This document shows, piece by piece, positions 60,970 to 64,000 of a stretch of DNA of 64,000 nucleotides. Position 1 is the stretch's first letter. The number at the start of each line of letters is the position of its first letter. The position numbers were made by a program, and so were the translations under genes. Below the pieces are notes generated by a model. The model was not told where the DNA came from. It saw only the letters and a program-made list of their open reading frames with translations, and ran no database searches. This DNA comes from Cladochytrium replicatum (taxonomy: Eukaryota; Chytridiomycota; Chytridiomycetes; Cladochytriales; Cladochytriaceae). The stretch is from the NCBI GenBank assembly GCA_025526935.1, contig JAHLKD010000007.1, positions 434,001-498,000 on the forward strand, given 5' to 3'.

Positions 60970-63900
60970 TTAGCCAGAATCAGCTTTGTTCAGACTTGGC
61001 GACAGGAAGCGAAGTGCGTCGTCAAGGGAGATATGGTCGCTTATCCACCTTTTAAAAGATTACAAACCCGGAAGCTGCCCATTGAAGCTGATCCTCACCT
61101 TCGTGGTGCAACCGACAACGAATGTCGACTGTCTGTTTGCAAATCCACCAAATTGGGATCATGTGCGCCTATTTAACTTGCATCAGAACTTCGTTCATAA
61201 CCTACTGCCAAATGCTAACCTGGCGAAAAAGAAAGCCTCAAGGCAAATTCTCGAGAATCAACATCATTGCCGCCATTTCCAGCTCGATTCCGCTCGTAGA
61301 GCTCGAAAGCAATTTGAGTAAGATCTAAACACAAATTAGATGACTGAGCGACAAGGATTATGGGCTTACAATCTAGCTCTTCATTTTCTGGTTCAATCTT
61401 TTTCGTGGCAAGCCCGCAAAGCAACACCATATTAAGTAAGCAAATAACTTTGCTCTCCTTCGTGAAATATAGTCTCGTTGAAGCGCTATTCGCCCGCGCA
61501 GCCGTCTGGAGGTCCTCCACCAACTGCTTTAGCAACACGATAGCAGAAAGACCTCCAATTTCCAACTTTTCCTGGGTCTGGTTAAAAGTATTAGTCAATG
61601 TTGTGGGTTTCCTGACGTTCTGCCTACCTCGATCCCGTACTCACGGGGACCCACAAGATCAAAAAGCCGCTTTGACCGCGTGTAAACATCACGGAGTAGC
61701 TCCCGCTTTTTGTCGTTGGCACAGAATACTCCTGAAACCTTATCAAAAGGACTATCAAAAACAAAATAGTTTACAAACTACCGTCCAAGAATGTGCGATT
61801 ATGCAGCAGGTCGTACTTCAAGGAGTCGTACAACTCCGAAACCTTTGATGGCTCAAATGCGGAAGGATCTACATCGACAAAGTCCTTCATCAGTTTTTCC
61901 CAACGTTCCTATGCCGTCAGTTAGTATCAAAGGTCGCATGATGTAGAGATTGGGTATGACCCACCTTAAAGAGCTCGGGCGTTTCCCAGCAACACCAACG
62001 ATCTTGAATAGCCTTCACGTCCTTGATAGCAAAGGTTTCTCTCATGATTGTCCGCATTGTTTTCAAGCTTTCCGCTAGTGACCGCACTTCGGCAGCAAAG
62101 CCAAGCTCCGATCCTTCAAATTGACTATCTGCGCTCAACATCTGCTGCAACTTCCCTTTCACCACTTCCATCTGCTCTTTTGCCGCATTGCTGTCGTCAA
62201 GCATTTCCTTCTGTACAGATATTGTACCCGGAGGTAGATCACCGACGATACCCATGAATATACTCGCAAACACTTCGGAAGTTGCAAGCACTCGTCTTTC
62301 GGATGAGGAGTAAACCTTTACATCGTCCAATAGGGCACGATTGATGATTTTCAAATCCTTGCGAAGGTTCTCTGCCAAATCTTTCGATTGATGAAGTCCG
62401 CCATGGGTAAACTCGCCTCCCCACTTTACGATGAGCTGGACACGATCGATCGAAGGGAATCCTCCGGTGGGAGTTGCTGCGAGCGGCGTTCCGCCTGATT
62501 TCTTAATGTTTGGCTTCACCTGTACTTTGGTTCCGGCAAGATCGGATTTTGCATTCAGAATCCTTGAAAGTTGGTCCAAAGATTGTTGATCATCCAAATT
62601 TTCTGATGCAGCCGCTTGCGCTGCAGCCACAACGGACTTGAGCGCCATACTTCCTTTCAATATCACCTCGGACGTGCTTCCGTTTAAGAGATCAAGAAAA
62701 GCTGCACTCTTGAAGTTGAACTAACAACACATTAGTTTTAGCCAAACCATTGCAATGTGGCTGCCCACCTTCATCTTTTGCTTTGGAGTTCGATCTCCAT
62801 GCCTCAAGACACACAAAAAAGCTTTGAGCTTCCACTGGCGTTCAAAACTGAGTTCCCGAGGAAGTGTTTTTTGCATTTCTGGATGCTGAGATCGAAGCTT
62901 TGCCTCGCGAAGGAAGGTCTCGTGAAGAATGGCCGCGCATTTGTCGTAGTACTCTTCGTTTCCTTTGACAAAGCTCCAGCCGTTCACATCAATCACATAG
63001 CTCTTCCCGTTGGAGCGTAAAAGGTCGAAGCCACAAACGGCTTGACCAAACGCTTCTGTAACTTTCCGCGCAATCTCTTTCTCTTCAGGAGACAGTGGAG
63101 TAATATAGCGAACCTCCTTTCCTTCGGCATTACGACGTACAATTCCGTCCACAAAAGGAGACCTTGTACTCAGAGTTAGTGAATGAGGAAGCAAACAGGG
63201 GCCCCACTGACTTTCGAGTTTCTGCATGGGCGTAAGACGGCCCTATAGTGTAAACTTTTACATCTTCTGCATTGTCCACGTCCATAAACTCCTCATAGAT
63301 AAAGGACGTTCCGGATCGGATCTCTGTTGCTTCACGCTGAAATTCGCTGGACTTATTTGCAACCTGGAACAATTAAGGGTTGTGTCAGAAATACTCCTAA
63401 TTGTATGGTTCCCCATGCTCCGCTCCTCACTTTTCTAAACAGTCTCCGGCACCCTCCCCCAGCAGATTTAGGATAGTATATTGATATGTTATGATCTTCT
63501 CCCGATGCTGGTTTCTCTACAAATGGCTTTGTGAAAGTCTGATCTCCAACACGAATAGTATCGTGATCCACTTGTTCTGCCGTCATCAAAGGGAACCCTT
63601 TCGGTGAGATATCTAGCCCTGGCACCGCAAGGGAGAACCGATCGTATACATCCGGACCGAGCTCCGGAACATCTCCAACATTTGTCATCAGACGGCGAGG
63701 GGTCAGAATCCCTTGCGCGTCAAGCACACGCATGACTAGCCGACGATCGAGCAGCACTTGCTGGGATGGGAGATCGTTCACACAATAAGGCTGTCTGAGT
63801 TTCAAATATTCGATTGCCTTCTGGAGAGGGAATCCAGTCGAGAAGAACGAAATAAGAAAGTCGCAAGTCGGCCAGTTTTCAACGTCTTTTGCAATCGAGT

Positions 63901-64000
63901 GAGAATGTTGCACGAGGGAAGTAAGGGAAGCACACCTTCATCTAGAATCACTTTGTCGCCAAATATAACTGCCTCGAACTCTCCCGTCTGTATCAAGCGA
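60970..64000 (-). CDS. VIP1: Inositol hexakisphosphate / diphosphoinositol-pentakisphosphate kinase (VIP1/PPIP5K), 5' partial
   Basis: Makes 1-position inositol pyrophosphates (1-IP7, IP8), which signal phosphate status and cytoskeletal and polarity cues. The gene runs off the right edge; the first 1 or 2 exons are missing. The ATP-grasp kinase domain is clear: [93 protein letters not shown] and [20 protein letters not shown]. The histidine-acid-phosphatase half follows with [13 protein letters not shown] (the RHG catalytic motif is intact), [20 protein letters not shown] and [20 protein letters not shown]. The 3' end near 60970 is less certain, since the last exons ([15 protein letters not shown]) change frame at unresolved introns. 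Phosphatase activity is therefore likely present as well. Confidence 0.92.

Overview
The window is eukaryotic and most likely comes from the nuclear genome of a zoosporic, chytrid-like fungus. Genes are split by many short GT-AG introns, mostly 40-70 nt. It carries a fungal-type AdoMet decarboxylase, a Ste20-family kinase, a Ync13-like MUN-domain protein and a Vip1 kinase, and beside them genes that yeasts lack: Integrator subunit 2, a FERRY3 (C12orf4) homolog, and two genes associated with cilia or flagella (ARMC3, FAM161). That mix fits a fungus that still makes flagellated zoospores. Taxonomy is inferred from gene content only.

Layout. 1-6.1 kb: 3' part of INTS2, then a complete FERRY3 homolog 39 bp downstream on the same strand. 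6.2-10.7 kb: sparse region with broken coding fragments, mostly minus strand. 11.1-12.6 kb: AdoMet decarboxylase. 12.9-16.4 kb: unresolved minus-strand fragments, one RRM-like. 16.7-24.0 kb: CPSF30/Yth1 divergent from a 1928-aa C2/MUN protein. 24.5-28.2 kb: tandem pair of methyltransferase-like genes with N-myristoylation-type starts. 28.3-30.6 kb: unresolved minus-strand fragments and a long inverted repeat. 31.0-36.2 kb: three tandem Sec14-like (CRAL-TRIO) genes with one shared six-exon plan. 36.5-37.3 kb: possible glycosyltransferase remnant. 37.6-40.9 kb: POP7/RPP20, a phytanoyl-CoA-dioxygenase-like gene and proteasome RPN7. 41-44 kb: an unresolved minus-strand gene. 44-46.2 kb: GCK/Ste20-type kinase. 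47.5-52.4 kb: a 928-aa orphan and eIF2B delta. 52.9-54.2 kb: a universal stress protein and a small unknown. 54.3-60.0 kb: divergent FAM161-like and ARMC3 genes. 60.4 kb to the end: a C2orf76 homolog and most of Vip1/PPIP5K.

Conserved genes are packed tightly: divergent pairs lie about 50-140 bp apart and tandem pairs about 35-120 bp. They are separated by looser stretches with duplicated or decayed genes. There is no operon logic; the genes serve RNA processing, translation initiation, protein turnover, membrane traffic and lipid transfer, inositol pyrophosphate signalling and the flagellum. Splice joins given to the base were worked out by eye from GT/AG sites and reading-frame closure. Genes given only as spans have less certain exons.
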